Source of the DNA: a virus
DNA: 20,939 nucleotides
IMG/VR virus record: IMGVR_UViG_3300035663_000127
Location: 1 to 20,939 of that record
Reading direction: 5' to 3' (one strand)
Shown: piece by piece, positions 1 through 6,685 of the stretch
Numbering within the stretch: the stretch's first letter is position 1
Layout of the letters: each line of letters begins with the position of its first letter
Notes under the pieces: model-generated
The model's input: only the letters and a program-made list of their open reading frames with translations
Database searches by the model: none
What the model was told of the DNA's origin: nothing
Made by a program: the position numbers and the translations under genes

Positions 1-2
1 AA

Positions 3-169
3 CTTCTTTTAATGAAGGCATACGCCCTTTATTACCATGACTATAAAACGAGGTCAGTAGAACAACCCAAAGTTAGCGTTAATGAAGTCAGGCTTTAGAT
101 GTTGATATTGAATCTGCAATCATGGAATGGAAAACAGACTATTTAAGCTACTTAGCAGATACAGAATAA
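3..169 (+). pseudogene. Broken ORF remnant at left edge
   Basis: One frame is open from the left edge to a TAG at 96-98 (residues reading MKAYALYYHDYKTRSVEQPK and onward). A second frame then continues to a TAA at 167-169 and ends DIESAIMEWKTDYLSYLADTE-like. The two segments would make one continuous reading if the frame changed near 90-97, so this may be the 3' end of a frameshifted gene, or a read error. No family is recognised. Its stop codon merges directly into the attC-like palindrome that follows, as in cassette-type genes. Low confidence because the fragment is short and cut by the window edge. Confidence 0.3.
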
Positions 170-295
170 CGTTTGAGTGTATAAGAAGTGGCGGATTAGA
201 ACTCCAAAACTTTCAGCAAGCACAAAACTTAATTAGAAAAACAAAACTTTAAATTAACCGAAAACCCGCCATTTTTTATACACGCTGTTAGTGGC
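167..295. repeat. attC-like imperfect palindrome (cassette boundary)
   Basis: An 18-base arm at 177-194 pairs with 266-283 with two mismatches (GTGTATAAGAAGTGGCGG against the complement of CCGCCATTTTTTATACAC). Outside the arms lie TAAC at 167-170, overlapping the upstream stop codon, and GTTAGTGGC at 287-295. Long imperfect palindromes with TAAC and GTTA outer boxes resemble integron attC sites, and from memory similar elements are widespread in flavobacterial genomes. The outer boxes do not match the strict RYYYAAC/GTTRRRY consensus, and no integron integrase is in the window, so the assignment is tentative. Confidence 0.45.
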
Positions 296-318
296 TGGGC
301 TTATAAAATTTAAACACA

Positions 319-534
319 ATGACAAAAGAAGAATTAGAAATTGCAAAACAAAAAATGAAAGACTACCGAGATATTTTCGGTGGCGAATTGAGTAGAAAAG
401 ATTTGATTGATGATGCAAATAGCATTTTTCAATTAGAAACTATTTTAAATTATCATTACGATTATATCAATGATATGGCGAGTGATGCTCAAAGTAGTTT
501 GTCAAATTTCAAACGTGAGATAGGCGTCTTTTAG
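319..534 (+). CDS. Hypothetical 71-residue protein in a cassette-like setting
   Basis: The protein is small, charged and mostly predicted helical: a Lys/Glu-rich N-terminal helix (MTKEELEIAKQKMKDYRDIF) is followed by an Asp/Asn/Tyr-rich helical segment. No family is recognised. The ATG is preceded by an A-rich stretch (taaacaca), usual for initiation in Bacteroidetes. It is the only intact plus-strand gene I accept. It is framed by GTTAGTGGC (287-295) and its exact complement GCCACTAAC (539-547), and a plus-strand terminator lies about 100 bases downstream. It therefore probably belongs to the host or to a mobile cassette, not to the phage late operon, which runs the other way. Confidence 0.5.
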   Translation: MTKEELEIAKQKMKDYRDIFGGELSRKDLIDDANSIFQLETILNYHYDYINDMASDAQSSLSNFKREIGVF

Positions 535-538
535 CCTT

Positions 539-547
539 GCCACTAAC
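539..547. repeat. Right copy of the 9-bp inverted repeat framing the 71-codon ORF
   Basis: GCCACTAAC is the exact reverse complement of GTTAGTGGC at 287-295. In integron cassettes the start of a cassette is complementary to the first box of its own recombination site, which this pair imitates. No palindrome follows it, so a complete second attC-like site is absent. The site could have been interrupted by whatever was inserted to the right. Confidence 0.4.
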
Positions 548-630
548 AAGAAATCATTCGACATACTGAAAGTTCATTTGAAACATTGGATAAATTAAGA
601 AACTTATAATCCAAAAATCATTTAAGTATT

Positions 631-658
631 AGCCCTTCCCCCGAAGGGCTATTTTTTT
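631..658 (+). terminator. Rho-independent terminator, plus strand
   Basis: An 8-bp perfect stem, AGCCCTTC (631-638) with GAAGGGCT (643-650), closes on a CCCC loop and is followed by A and seven T (651-658). The T-tract is only on the plus-strand side. It would end transcripts coming from the 71-codon ORF or beyond, before they run into the convergent phage lysis genes. Confidence 0.8.
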
Positions 659-819
659 GCCCAGCCCGACCTACCATAGCTATATTAGGCGAACCCTATT
701 TAATCATGTTTATAGTCCTTGTAAGCCGATATTAGCCCCTTAAAGGTGTATAGCCCTATTTTAGCCCAAAAATGGCTTAAAATGGACTTAAAACGCATAA
801 TAAAGGGGGGTGACCAGCC

Positions 820-839
820 AAAAAAAGCTATTTTTAGCC
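820..839 (-). terminator. Weak candidate terminator after endolysin
   Basis: On the minus strand GCTA-AAAA-TAGC is followed by seven T (826-820). The stem is only four base pairs, with little support from the flanking G run, so it would be weak. It lies about 50 bases past the endolysin stop codon, where the late operon should end. Confidence 0.25.
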
Positions 840-888
840 CCTTTTTAGCCCTTATAAGCTAACAAACCAACAAACCAATAGACCAGCC

Positions 889-1548
889 TTATTTCGTTTG
901 AAAAGACCATATACCGAACCCATAATACCTAGAATGGGTAAACCAATTATCGTTCAAATATTTTTTATTCAAGGCACCAGCCTGAGATTGTAAAGGTTGA
1001 TAAACAGAACCAACGAATTTACTTTTATGTTCTTGAACTTCTGGAACGATCGCCGTAATATGACCAGACCTAGAAGTTATCTTTTGCTTTGCCACGATTA
1101 TAACTATCTGTCCAATATTTGCCAAACCTTGTGCTTTCTGCAAATCAGTTTCTTTTTTCCACCCAAAATCATCAGCGAATTCTACAAACCAGTCATATAA
1201 TGAATTAGCATTTAATTCTTGTACCGTTTCTGCGTACTTCGGCTCTAGGTCCAAGCCTTTCTGCAAATCTGCAACTGCTTTTGGGTACCACCATACCCGA
1301 GGAAGATATCCCCCAGCTAAATTACAATAATCAAAAGCGTAAATATTGCAGTAAGTAGCAACCATCTTACCACCAACGAACTTCTGAACGTACCTTTGTG
1401 AATGTTCAACATCAAGAAAGTTCACAATATCAGTTAATGACTTAGGGCTCCCATCACCCTTTGGCATATTTTCTTCATTCAATGGATATGCTTTACTTCC
1501 AGAATTCCTAGTAATTAGCTTGTTTGATCTTAGAATTGCTTTTTTCAT
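889..1548 (-). CDS. Endolysin, cysteine (CHAP/NlpC-P60-like) peptidoglycan hydrolase
   Basis: 219 residues. The likely catalytic core has a Cys in TYCNIYAFDYC (C67), a conserved AxxxANxGQIVIIVA segment (about residues 139-153) and a His in SGHITAIVPE (H163). Cys followed by a GH-hydrophobic-V-P motif is the usual order in CHAP and NlpC/P60 amidase/endopeptidases used by phages to cut peptidoglycan. There is no signal peptide, so release would need the holin. The start codon overlaps the stop of the spanin-like gene as ATGA. It is the last gene of the late operon, consistent with a holin-spanin-endolysin cassette. The family is fairly sure; the exact bond cut is not determinable here. Confidence 0.75.
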   Translation of the reverse strand: MKKAILRSNKLITRNSGSKAYPLNEENMPKGDGSPKSLTDIVNFLDVEHSQRYVQKFVGGKMVATYCNIYAFDYCNLAGGYLPRVWWYPKAVADLQKGLDLEPKYAETVQELNANSLYDWFVEFADDFGWKKETDLQKAQGLANIGQIVIIVAKQKITSRSGHITAIVPEVQEHKSKFVGSVYQPLQSQAGALNKKYLNDNWFTHSRYYGFGIWSFQTK

Positions 1549-2177
1549 AGTAGTTTAATTAGTTTCTTTTTACGTGGAAATCTTAATTTGAATAGAACTC
1601 CAAGTTCGTATCTTGGTAATCCACCAGTAGGGCTGAATGAAGCTGACATACGATATCCAAATTCCTTTTTATCAAGTACGGTTACTGATAGTCCAGTATA
1701 AAAGTTCTTGAAATCAGTTCCAACATTGCCACCAAGAAATACCTTTATTCTATTTTCTTCAATTATATTCGTAGTGATGATAGGAAACTTCAATTTATAA
1801 GCCCCATACATACGTTGGATTCTGTTATTGGTGACTTCACTTTTAATATATAAGTCTACACTATCATTACGCAACGTATCTGCGTAGTACCTTGTCGTTA
1901 GGTAATCATTAGATATCTTTTTGCAGTAATTGGTATCTGTATATGGTATCTTGATTGTGTCAGATGGTAATACGACGAACCTTTCAGTAGGGTAATACAC
2001 TGGGAATTCACGGACTATGGTATCAAACTTGTATATGGTTTGAATTGTATTGGTATTTTCAACCTTTCCACCTTTACATTGTTGTAGATATAGAATGTAA
2101 ATTAATAGAATTCCAAAGGCAATGAACCAGATTCTATTTTCTTTCAGCATCAGTTTCAGATTTGTCATCATCATCAT
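1545..2177 (-). CDS. Membrane-anchored lysis protein, spanin-like candidate
   Basis: 210 residues with one N-terminal membrane anchor (about 16-32, WFIAFGILLIYILYLQQC). A long periplasmic part is rich in Tyr, Asp and Thr, with a C-terminal segment of alternating hydrophobic residues and Gly (FLGGNVGTDF, YRMSASFSP, YELGVLFKLRF) that looks like beta strands able to meet the outer membrane, and a basic end (RKKKLIKLL). Position between holin and endolysin is where Rz-type proteins sit. It resembles small membrane proteins seen next to holins in Bacteroidetes phages, but I cannot name a family with certainty. Four consecutive Met codons open the gene and overlap the Asp run of the holin gene by 44 bases, so the true start among them is undecided. 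Confidence 0.5.
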   Translation of the reverse strand: MMMMTNLKLMLKENRIWFIAFGILLIYILYLQQCKGGKVENTNTIQTIYKFDTIVREFPVYYPTERFVVLPSDTIKIPYTDTNYCKKISNDYLTTRYYADTLRNDSVDLYIKSEVTNNRIQRMYGAYKLKFPIITTNIIEENRIKVFLGGNVGTDFKNFYTGLSVTVLDKKEFGYRMSASFSPTGGLPRYELGVLFKLRFPRKKKLIKLL

Positions 2178-2583
2178 CTTGGTCTTTCTTTGGATTCAGC
2201 TTGTCAATGATTGCACCAAACAAAGAATGACCAGTGATTTTTTCCAAGTTTTCATCAAGACTTTTGATTTCAATAAATGCAATCAAACCAGACACCATCT
2301 TTGTTGCTGGAAAGTCTGGAAAGAAAAGCAATTCAAGTGCATGTGCTGCAATGATTGCAATTGAATAAGCAATGTATTTTGGAATAGTTCTGAACATCTT
2401 TTTGCTTTCAATCTTTTTTCCAGATTTTTTTGCTGCAAGAATTCCAGTCACAAGGTCTGCAACAACAAAAAATCCAACAGCAATCATGAACCATTTTATT
2501 GGTGACAAGAATGCAAAAAGATAGGTCAATGCAATTGCAATGACATTCAGTTTGAAAATCAAAAGTGTTTTCAGCTTCAACAT
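2134..2583 (-). CDS. Phage holin (holin_4-like)
   Basis: 149 residues with three to four hydrophobic helices (about 8-25, 30-48, 70-87 and a shorter one near 92-110). Between helices 2 and 3 is the motif FFVVADLVTGILAAKKSGKK, a charged turn typical of the toxin-secretion/phage-lysis holin family (PF05105-like). The C-terminus is hydrophilic, with a five-Asp run. The protein would form inner-membrane holes that free the endolysin. The A/T-rich leader matches neighbouring starts. Synonymous codon use is unlike most of the window: almost no GTA or ATA and no TTA or CTA, with Ile nearly always ATT or ATC. This is shared with the neighbouring 2605 gene and with the 3' part of the 2939 gene. Confidence 0.75.
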   Translation of the reverse strand: MLKLKTLLIFKLNVIAIALTYLFAFLSPIKWFMIAVGFFVVADLVTGILAAKKSGKKIESKKMFRTIPKYIAYSIAIIAAHALELLFFPDFPATKMVSGLIAFIEIKSLDENLEKITGHSLFGAIIDKLNPKKDQDDDDDKSETDAERK

Positions 2584-2604
2584 TTTTTTATTTTTGTTTG
2601 ATTT

Positions 2605-2913
2605 TTATTCAACTATACTAACAATATATCCAGCTTCTTCATAAGCTTTTGCAGCATACTTTTCAGCCATCTTCAAATCTTGAATTTCACCTTTAGCAAG
2701 TGTAACATTCAGATGCTGATTCACAACATCACAAGCTATTGGTTCTTGTCTATTATAGAAATCTTCATCTTGAAATAAGATTCCAGCAACTTCCATTGTC
2801 TTTCCATCAGCACGTGCAACAAATTCAAGTCTGTTATAAACAGAAGGAATTTCAACTGTTGTTCCATTGATGATGATTTTCTTTTCAGCTGTTGCACAAA
2901 TTTGTAAAGCCAT
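2605..2913 (-). CDS. Small protein downstream of fibre gene, unknown function
   Basis: 102 residues with no recognised domain. It looks like a small mixed alpha/beta protein: an N-terminal KKIIINGTTVEIPSVYNRL strand region, a central QDEDFYNRQEPIACDVV part, and a C-terminal helix ending YEEAGYIVSIVE. By eye it resembles the 98-residue protein at 17680-17976 in length, in the KKI...E-hydrophobic-P start, in a central (E/K)PI element and in the final (E)xGYxV. Both genes directly follow a fibre gene, so a role as fibre chaperone or fibre cap is a reasonable guess only. Codon use matches the holin gene. Confidence 0.55.
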   Translation of the reverse strand: MALQICATAEKKIIINGTTVEIPSVYNRLEFVARADGKTMEVAGILFQDEDFYNRQEPIACDVVNQHLNVTLAKGEIQDLKMAEKYAAKAYEEAGYIVSIVE

Positions 2914-2938
2914 GATTTTATTTTTTAATTATTAATTT

Positions 2939-3808
2939 TTAAGGAAGGTCATTATATCTTCTCCAACCTGCACCATTCCACATGTTCAATTCATTTGTTG
3001 TTGTATTAAAAATAAACAAACCAATTGCTGGTGCAGCAATTGCATTTCTTTGTGCTGTTGTCATTCTTGGGAATAAAACACCACGAGTTGTTGAATCCAT
3101 CTGGCAAAGTGCTGAAGGTGACAATAAAGCACCATTGCTTCCAATTTTTGTCTGACCAGTTCCAGTCACAACAAAATCATCTTGTGTGTTTGCGCTGTTT
3201 CTGACACGAATTGCAAGGTCTGTTGACAATGCACCTTTTGAAAATACATCAATAACAGCACCATCAAGAATCTGATTTCCAATTGAAAGCTGTTTGCTTT
3301 GTGAAAGTCGCATTGCTTCTGTTGCTGGAATAGCTGTATTATTGGTATTCGCCCAGCTCCATCTGGTGCCTTGACCTACCGCTTGTTGTGCTAATCCAAA
3401 AAATCCTACTCTTATACCATTCGTATAACTTGAATGCCTTTGCCAGTTTGTATTAGTATTGAAAACACCAAGAGGCCTTTCATATACTTGCTCTAGCGGG
3501 GTAGAATCTAAATTTGTATCTGCATACATGTGAACTCTGGCTATTGGAGCCAAAGTGCCAAAGGCTAATCTTTTTGTAGCATCGTAATACTTGAATGAAT
3601 TATCTTGAGAAACCTTTCCAGCCTTTTGAAATACAATATTCTGGTCAGTTCCACCAGTGATAGGAGTTACATTAATTGTCAAGCCTAATAATGCTGGCAA
3701 GTCCAATACATTAACTTTACTATCAATTAAATTAAAGAATTGCTGCTGAGTTGGTATATCACCAGTCTCAAACCATTGCTTTATCTGTAAATCTGTGAAT
3801 ACTGCCAT
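2939..3808 (-). CDS. Tail fibre / receptor-binding protein
   Basis: 289 residues. The N-terminus (MAVFTDLQIKQWFETGDIPT) looks like an attachment domain. The middle is Asn/Thr/Gly-rich strand-forming sequence. The C-terminus carries the pattern DSTTRGVLFPRMTTAQRNAI, then GLFIFNTTTNELNMWNGAGW, which is common at the ends of Bacteroidetes phage fibres and surface proteins. It would form or tip a fibre contacting the host surface. Its ATG overlaps the stop of the connector gene by one base. Codon use changes inside the gene near 3340: the 5' half uses GTA and ATA freely (7 of 11 Val, 4 of 8 Ile), while the 3' part uses ATT for all nine Ile codons I read, suggesting a recombinant gene. Confidence 0.7.
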   Translation of the reverse strand: MAVFTDLQIKQWFETGDIPTQQQFFNLIDSKVNVLDLPALLGLTINVTPITGGTDQNIVFQKAGKVSQDNSFKYYDATKRLAFGTLAPIARVHMYADTNLDSTPLEQVYERPLGVFNTNTNWQRHSSYTNGIRVGFFGLAQQAVGQGTRWSWANTNNTAIPATEAMRLSQSKQLSIGNQILDGAVIDVFSKGALSTDLAIRVRNSANTQDDFVVTGTGQTKIGSNGALLSPSALCQMDSTTRGVLFPRMTTAQRNAIAAPAIGLFIFNTTTNELNMWNGAGWRRYNDLP

Positions 3809-4422
3809 TATCTTATTGCTCTAATATTATAACTCTTTCTTGGATTAGCATAATCAGTACAATCTACCGAATAAACTATCGTGTCTAAGGTCCAATTTAC
3901 ATCACAAAGATAATTCTTAAATCTAGAATTGCAGATATTCGCTTTACTATTCATATCCTTAATCAAATCTGCACGACCTTGTTCATTTACTGGAACGCTA
4001 GTATCTTCATTCATTTCTCTTAGCCCGTATTGGGTGACATTCCTACCTACCCAAAGTAAAAACCTAGCATAGCAGCGAAATACAAGGAATGGTATTAATA
4101 AATTATAATAGAATGTTCCTAATTGGTTCGCTTGAAAGTCTGTAGGGTTTATATCTGGCTGAGAACCTACATTTGCAGTTAAAGATTTGTATACAATCTT
4201 ATCATAGAAAACATAGTCATTGATATTGTAAGCTGTCAATGCATCCCATATAGTAATTATTTGTCCGTCGAACTTACTAAGAATTTCATAGTACATCAAA
4301 TCACCAACCAAAGGGCGAAGATCATATTCCTGGGCATCATTAATGCTAGGAGTAATCATTCTATCCTCAATATTCAAACTGAATTGAGTAATATCCTTTA
4401 TATTTTGTTTATCGATTAACAT
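3808..4422 (-). CDS. Head-tail connector (gp6-like adaptor) with a carbohydrate-binding-like insert
   Basis: 204 residues. The N-terminal part (INDAQEYDLRPLVGDLMYYE, about 27-46) and the helical middle (LLIPFLVFRCYARFLLWVGR) match the all-helical adaptor proteins that sit under the portal in Bacteroidetes phages. Between them, residues about 58-97 (WDALTAYNINDYVFYDKIVY, then KSLTANVGSQPDINP) have the W-Y-N-D-V-Y-K-Y-P pattern of small CBM5/12-like carbohydrate-binding modules. It lies directly after the portal gene, which supports the adaptor call. The C-terminus has two Cys and ends RKSYNIRAIR. Role at the neck is inferred; the insert is read from the pattern alone. Confidence 0.6.
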   Translation of the reverse strand: MLIDKQNIKDITQFSLNIEDRMITPSINDAQEYDLRPLVGDLMYYEILSKFDGQIITIWDALTAYNINDYVFYDKIVYKSLTANVGSQPDINPTDFQANQLGTFYYNLLIPFLVFRCYARFLLWVGRNVTQYGLREMNEDTSVPVNEQGRADLIKDMNSKANICNSRFKNYLCDVNWTLDTIVYSVDCTDYANPRKSYNIRAIR

Positions 4423-5633
4423 TATTCTTCTGGTTCTGTTGGTTCTGTTGGTTCTGTTGGTTCTTCATTACTATAACCAATTAATTCACGTTTTTCTTCA
4501 TTTGTTAGAACATCGAAGAACGCTGGATCAACTCCAAATATATTCAAGCTACCTATGGTCCAATCTAAATTCAAATCTTTGTAAAGCATTTCGAATGCCT
4601 TGGTGCATAAGTTCTGGTATGGTATAATTACACTACTGAATAGCTTCATAGAGTTTTGAATAGCTTGGGAATTACCCAAACCATCATCTGTCTTTAATCC
4701 AATAAGAACTGGTGGAACTCCAAAATTCCTTGCAACTTTATGAGCAACCCTATTAGTTGCGCCATCAACTGCATCTAGCATTTCTGCTAATGGGTAAACA
4801 AGTATTTCTGGTAGTTGTTCCCTTGTTGAAGCATTAAGAACAAGAACGGTGCTGGCATCTTCACCAGTAAATTCTTTCAAATTATCATCAAAATGGTCTG
4901 AATCTGTTTTACCAAAATCGTCTTTCTGCTTATTGTCTATATCACCTACGGTTGAAATGATTACATTCGGACGAAAACCCCTAGTGATATTCCTATTTTC
5001 TAAATTAGCCAATGCCCCATCACTTAATACATCATTCAAAGCACTACTCCAATCTGGAACTGGATAATATTGTGAATAAGGAGATTTCACATAAACGTAA
5101 AGCATCTCACCTATTTGTTTTCCATGCTCTTTCATTTGAGCATCTATTTGTTTTACCCTATCGATTTCATTCATATAGGAATAGCAAGGATAAACTATTG
5201 AAGAATTCTTTTTAAAATGATCAGTTCCATAAGTATCATTGTAACATAGGCAACCATCATCCATCTTTCTAACTTGTTGTAAAGGCACAAGATAAACTGC
5301 ACCAACCTTTCCGTCAAGTCTATATTTGATATTCAATACAAATCCACTGAATAAAGCAAGTTGATATGCCATTTCAGCTAGTAATGAATCTGCAGTTTGT
5401 GTTGGATTAACCTTTAGATTAGCACTAGCTTCATTTGTGAAACCATCTGCTTCTACGAATTGCTTAATTTTTGTAACGCATGAAGTGGCAGTACCACTTG
5501 AAGAAACTGCATTTAATAGGGTATTGGGTAGTATATTTTCACGACCATACTGAATAACCCCATCTAGTCTTGATATTGAATGTTCGGGGATAGCAGCATA
5601 AATGAATTTGAGAATCTTACTGCTCAGGCTCAT
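4422..5633 (-). CDS. Portal protein
   Basis: 403 residues. The portal forms the dodecameric DNA channel at the capsid vertex. The features fit the SPP1/HK97 portal class: an N-terminal helical part; a clip/wing region rich in Tyr and Pro (YVYVKSPYSQYYPVPDWSSA); a central DGALANLENRNITRGFRPN helix; and the conserved late stretch VARNFGVPPVLIGLKTDDGL followed by a long helix with SVIIPYQNLCTKAFE. The length is usual for short portals. The C-terminus is an acidic EPT tandem repeat. The gene starts within the last codons of the 83-residue gene and ends in a one-base overlap with the connector gene. It lies downstream of the capsid gene, not upstream as usual. Confidence 0.85.
   Translation of the reverse strand: MSLSSKILKFIYAAIPEHSISRLDGVIQYGRENILPNTLLNAVSSSGTATSCVTKIKQFVEADGFTNEASANLKVNPTQTADSLLAEMAYQLALFSGFVLNIKYRLDGKVGAVYLVPLQQVRKMDDGCLCYNDTYGTDHFKKNSSIVYPCYSYMNEIDRVKQIDAQMKEHGKQIGEMLYVYVKSPYSQYYPVPDWSSALNDVLSDGALANLENRNITRGFRPNVIISTVGDIDNKQKDDFGKTDSDHFDDNLKEFTGEDASTVLVLNASTREQLPEILVYPLAEMLDAVDGATNRVAHKVARNFGVPPVLIGLKTDDGLGNSQAIQNSMKLFSSVIIPYQNLCTKAFEMLYKDLNLDWTIGSLNIFGVDPAFFDVLTNEEKRELIGYSNEEPTEPTEPTEPEE
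4432..4463 (-). repeat. 9-bp tandem repeat encoding EPT repeats
   Basis: GGTTCTGTT (plus strand) occurs at 4432-4440, 4441-4449 and 4450-4458, with a partial fourth unit GGTTC. It encodes the portal's Glu-Pro-Thr tail. In-frame repeat-number change would lengthen or shorten the tail without breaking the gene. Confidence 0.8.
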
Positions 5634-5868
5634 TGTCTGTAGTATTATTTGTTTTTTTCTTCTTCTTAGTAACCTTTGAAGAATCAGCTAATGGGTAATC
5701 TATTTTTTCATCAATTACTTCCGTATTGATTTTTGTAATACAACCCCCAATACCAGAAGCTATTAACTTTTCTGCTAGTTCATCTGTCAAATTATCATTC
5801 GTGACAATCCCAAACTGCCTAGAAACAATTCTTTGTCCTGGTATCATTGAATATTTTCTATTTTGCAT
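5617..5868 (-). CDS. Small head-module protein, paralogue of 8713-8910
   Basis: 83 residues, no named family recognised. The core reads RKYSMIPGQRIVSRQFGIVT followed by NDNLTDELAEKLIASGIGGC. The 65-residue protein at 8713-8910 has the same plan: (R/K)KYSxxxG, then (I/V)TNDxLTDELAxxxI, then a Gly-containing strand and a Lys-rich end. Here the tail carries a run of five Lys followed by an Asn/Asp/Glu-rich end. It overlaps the 66-residue gene upstream and the portal gene downstream, so it is translated together with the portal. A minor capsid, decoration or packaging-related role is possible, but nothing proves it. Confidence 0.65.
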   Translation of the reverse strand: MQNRKYSMIPGQRIVSRQFGIVTNDNLTDELAEKLIASGIGGCITKINTEVIDEKIDYPLADSSKVTKKKKKTNNTTDNEPEQ

Positions 5869-6058
5869 CTTGTTCTATAATGTATTTAGATAATTTATAC
5901 CAAGCGTAATGCCTATCTGTCCAACAAGACCTACAAAGTTTCTGATCTGTCCAAATAGCTTCAAATTGGGTGAGTAATTCTATACGATTCCTCACTTTAT
6001 TAAAAGGAACGGAGGTTAGTTCACGTATCAAGTCGAGATTGATTGAATTTGCCTCCAT
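5858..6058 (-). CDS. Hypothetical 66-residue CxxC protein
   Basis: No family recognised. The N-terminal half is a helix (LDLIRELTSVPFNKVRNRIE). The C-terminal half holds LCRSCWTDRHYAWYKLSKYI, with a single CxxC, a nearby His and several aromatic residues, which might bind a metal or stabilise a dimer. AAAGGA lies immediately before the ATG. It follows the tail-tube candidate by 17 bases and overlaps the next gene by 11, so it belongs to the head operon. Its small size and tight packing suggest a head-completion or connector accessory, which is inference only. Confidence 0.55.
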   Translation of the reverse strand: MEANSINLDLIRELTSVPFNKVRNRIELLTQFEAIWTDQKLCRSCWTDRHYAWYKLSKYIIEQDAK

Positions 6059-6075
6059 TCCTTTAATTTTTAGTT

Positions 6076-6657
6076 CTAGATGCTAATAGCATCCAACCCA
6101 CTGATATTATTTGCTAACGTATCGGCTGGTTTGTAAAGCATTGGTAAGTTAGGAACATTACCACTCATGGTAACCCTATAAACCGTATCATCATTGATAA
6201 GTACACCAGTACCATTACCAGTACCAGCGGTAGCTTTCAAACCGAAATTATCAAACCCTAAAGCAGTAGAATTTGCAAGCCCGTAAGCCTCAATGTGTCC
6301 AGCATTAGTTTCAACTAATACAAACATATCTTCTACGTTTACTAGTTCGTTTACAGCTTTTCTTTCTACATCAAACTCAAAGTAAAGTGCAAGAATTACT
6401 GCTTGGTTGAACAAGTTAATTGTATCACCAGCGGTAAGTTCGTAGGTTCCTTGATGCTTTTCTTTCTTTCCAATGAATTTCTTCAAAGTAGCACCTAATA
6501 CAAGTGTGAAAGCAGTAATCTCTCCATCAACTCCGAAAGTAACGCTATCAATGTCAGATATCTGACCGATGTATACTCTTTTATTTAAGCCACCTAATTT
6601 CTTAAGTGCTTCACACGTAGGGTCTAACCCTAGTGTTAAAAATGAACATGTTGCCAT
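6076..6657 (-). CDS. Probable major tail tube protein
   Basis: 193 residues. The sequence is strand-rich with many Gly, Thr and Val, one Lys-rich turn (LKKFIGKKEKHQGTYELTAG) and a helix with a long loop in the middle (NLFNQAVILALYFEFDVERK). The C-terminal half (AGHIEAYGLANSTALGFDNF, then DDTVYRVTMSGNVPNLP) resembles the last strands of tail-tube or tube-like capsid proteins, where a GL...G...DD...V pattern is common. It immediately follows the major capsid gene with an A-rich leader, as highly expressed structural genes do. The alternative is a capsid decoration protein; I cannot separate these by eye. Confidence 0.45.
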   Translation of the reverse strand: MATCSFLTLGLDPTCEALKKLGGLNKRVYIGQISDIDSVTFGVDGEITAFTLVLGATLKKFIGKKEKHQGTYELTAGDTINLFNQAVILALYFEFDVERKAVNELVNVEDMFVLVETNAGHIEAYGLANSTALGFDNFGLKATAGTGNGTGVLINDDTVYRVTMSGNVPNLPMLYKPADTLANNISGLDAISI

Positions 6658-6685
6658 TTATTTATTTATTTTTTTAATTTAACAA

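Larger units (their letters stand above)
630..851. repeat. Non-coding stretch with six TAGCCC motifs
   Basis: No gene is supported between 535 and 888. Within it TAGCCC occurs on the plus strand at 630-635, 733-738, 751-756, 762-767, 835-840 and 846-851, two pairs being 11 bases apart. GACCAGCC also occurs twice (812-819, 881-888), and an ACAAACCA direct repeat lies at 862-877. The first TAGCCC is part of the terminator stem. The clustering suggests protein-binding sites or attachment-site arms at the end of the phage genome, but function is unknown. Nothing else is seen in 548-629. Confidence 0.4.

Noticed and set aside
168-175. AACGTTTG as a plus-strand promoter for the 71-codon ORF
   Set aside because: One mismatch to TAnnTTTG, and it lies inside the palindrome about 145 bases from the ATG.
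630-888. CRISPR array or tRNA gene in the non-coding stretch
   Set aside because: The repeats are only six bases, with irregular and very short spacers, and no cloverleaf can be folded by eye.
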